Assembly: GCA_947459055.1 (NCBI GenBank)
Contig: CANHCG010000091.1
Location: 1 to 6,962, forward strand
Direction: 5' to 3'
Source of the DNA: Cytophagaceae bacterium
GTDB lineage: Bacteria; Bacteroidota; Bacteroidia; Cytophagales; Spirosomataceae
DNA length: 6,962 nt
Part shown: positions 6,420 through 6,962 of the stretch, piece by piece
How the letters are laid out: each line of letters begins with the position of its first letter
Position numbering within the stretch: the first letter of the stretch is position 1
Position numbers and translations under genes: made by a program
The notes under the pieces: generated by a model
Told to the model about the DNA's origin: nothing
The model's database searches: none
What the model saw: the letters and a program-made list of their open reading frames with translations, nothing else

Positions 6420-6962
6420 GATTGCTGGCCGACTTAAAATTTCTAATGGCCAAATCATAGGCGCTAATTCGATTATTTCGGGGGCCTGTTTGTTAGTGGA
6501 GCATGGAAAAATTTTAGGAATTGAGGCCATGGATACTGAATTTCCTGGGGCGGAATTAGTCGACGCGCGAGGGCAGTATATTTCACCCGGGTTTATGGAT
6601 ATCCATGTGCACGGAGGCGGGGGAAGTGATTTTATGGATGGTTCGGTGGAGGCTTTTTTGACCATCGCACAAACCCATACCAAGCACGGGACTACATCCC
6701 TGTTACCCACTACCTTAACGAGTGAAAAGGAGGATTTGATACAAACCTTGGAGGCTTTTGGGAAAGCAGTGATGGTTAATACTATGGGTGCGAATTTAAT
6801 GGGAATGCATTTGGAAGGGCCTTATTTTGCGATGTCTCAACGAGGGGCCCAAGACCCTAAATACATCCGAAATCCTGATCCGGCAGAATATGAAGAAATT
6901 CTGAATAGCTATACTTGCATCAAACGATGGAGCGCTGCTCCTGAATTACCTGGTGCCGTCGC
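6412..6962 (+). CDS. nagA: N-acetylglucosamine-6-phosphate deacetylase, N-terminal part (3' truncated by the window edge)
   Basis: The frame starts at ATG 6412 inside the last codons of nagB (8-nt overlap, suggesting translational coupling) and stays open to the window end: 183 complete codons of a protein usually near 380-400 residues. It begins with a small beta-domain (KISNGQIIGANSIISGACLL), then PGFMDIHVHGGGGSDFMDG with metal-binding H65 and H67, GTTSLLPTT near 92-100, and GMHLEGPYFA with metal ligand E135, ending just after SAAPEL. This series is diagnostic of NagA in the amidohydrolase superfamily. The HxH pair is the Bacillus/Mycobacterium-type metal site, in contrast to the Q-x-N of E. 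coli NagA. The enzyme removes acetate from GlcNAc-6-phosphate in the cytoplasm, producing the substrate of the adjacent deaminase. A GalNAc-6-phosphate-specific AgaA-like role cannot be excluded. The missing C-terminal half would hold further histidine ligands and the catalytic aspartate. Confidence 0.92.
   Translation, partial: MHKIAGRLKISNGQIIGANSIISGACLLVEHGKILGIEAMDTEFPGAELVDARGQYISPGFMDIHVHGGGGSDFMDGSVEAFLTIAQTHTKHGTTSLLPTTLTSEKEDLIQTLEAFGKAVMVNTMGANLMGMHLEGPYFAMSQRGAQDPKYIRNPDPAEYEEILNSYTCIKRWSAAPELPGAV

Overview
The window is a single-strand gene cluster (all genes on +) that looks like part of a carbohydrate-utilisation operon from a member of the Bacteroidota, possibly Cytophagales-like. 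The grounds are: starts without Shine-Dalgarno sequences and preceded by A/T-rich DNA, very tight gene packing, Tat-targeted sugar isomerase and Gfo/Idh/MocA proteins, a pyranose-oxidase-like GMC oxidoreductase, and a COG4299/DUF5009 membrane protein next to nagB and nagA. The taxonomic call is inference from gene content and style; there is no rRNA or other marker here.

Layout. Bases 1-516 hold the C-terminal end of a polysaccharide lyase family 8 (PL8) enzyme, the chondroitin AC / hyaluronate / xanthan lyase family; its start lies upstream of the window. Bases 526-1428 encode a Tat-targeted TIM-barrel sugar isomerase/epimerase-like protein. Bases 1431-3122 encode a GMC-family FAD oxidoreductase. 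After a 63-bp spacer, the largest gap in the window, bases 3186-4529 encode a Tat-targeted Gfo/Idh/MocA-family oxidoreductase. Bases 4532-5668 encode a multi-pass membrane protein related to heparan-alpha-glucosaminide N-acetyltransferase (NagX-like). Bases 5676-6419 encode a glucosamine-6-phosphate deaminase (nagB). Bases 6412-6962 hold the first 183 codons of an N-acetylglucosamine-6-phosphate deacetylase (nagA), which runs off the right edge without a stop. Junctions are +9, +2, +63, +2, +7 and -8 nt, so the genes are very probably co-transcribed.

How the genes may work together. The two ends suggest breakdown of an amino-sugar-containing uronic polysaccharide such as a glycosaminoglycan: the PL8 enzyme would release unsaturated oligosaccharides, and NagA and NagB would deacetylate and deaminate the amino-sugar phosphate to fructose-6-phosphate. 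Between them sits a redox/isomerase trio (TIM-barrel protein, GMC dehydrogenase, Gfo/Idh/MocA oxidoreductase). Members of these families act in 3-keto-sugar routes, in which a glycoside is oxidised at C3 and the bond is then split by elimination rather than hydrolysis. The most interesting hypothesis is that this trio processes the lyase products oxidatively. That is inference: no classical unsaturated glucuronyl hydrolase, sugar kinase, sulfatase or SusC/SusD pair is visible here, but they could lie just outside.

No RNA genes, CRISPR arrays, insertion sequences, clear terminators or long repeats were seen. No stretch longer than 63 bp lacks a gene.
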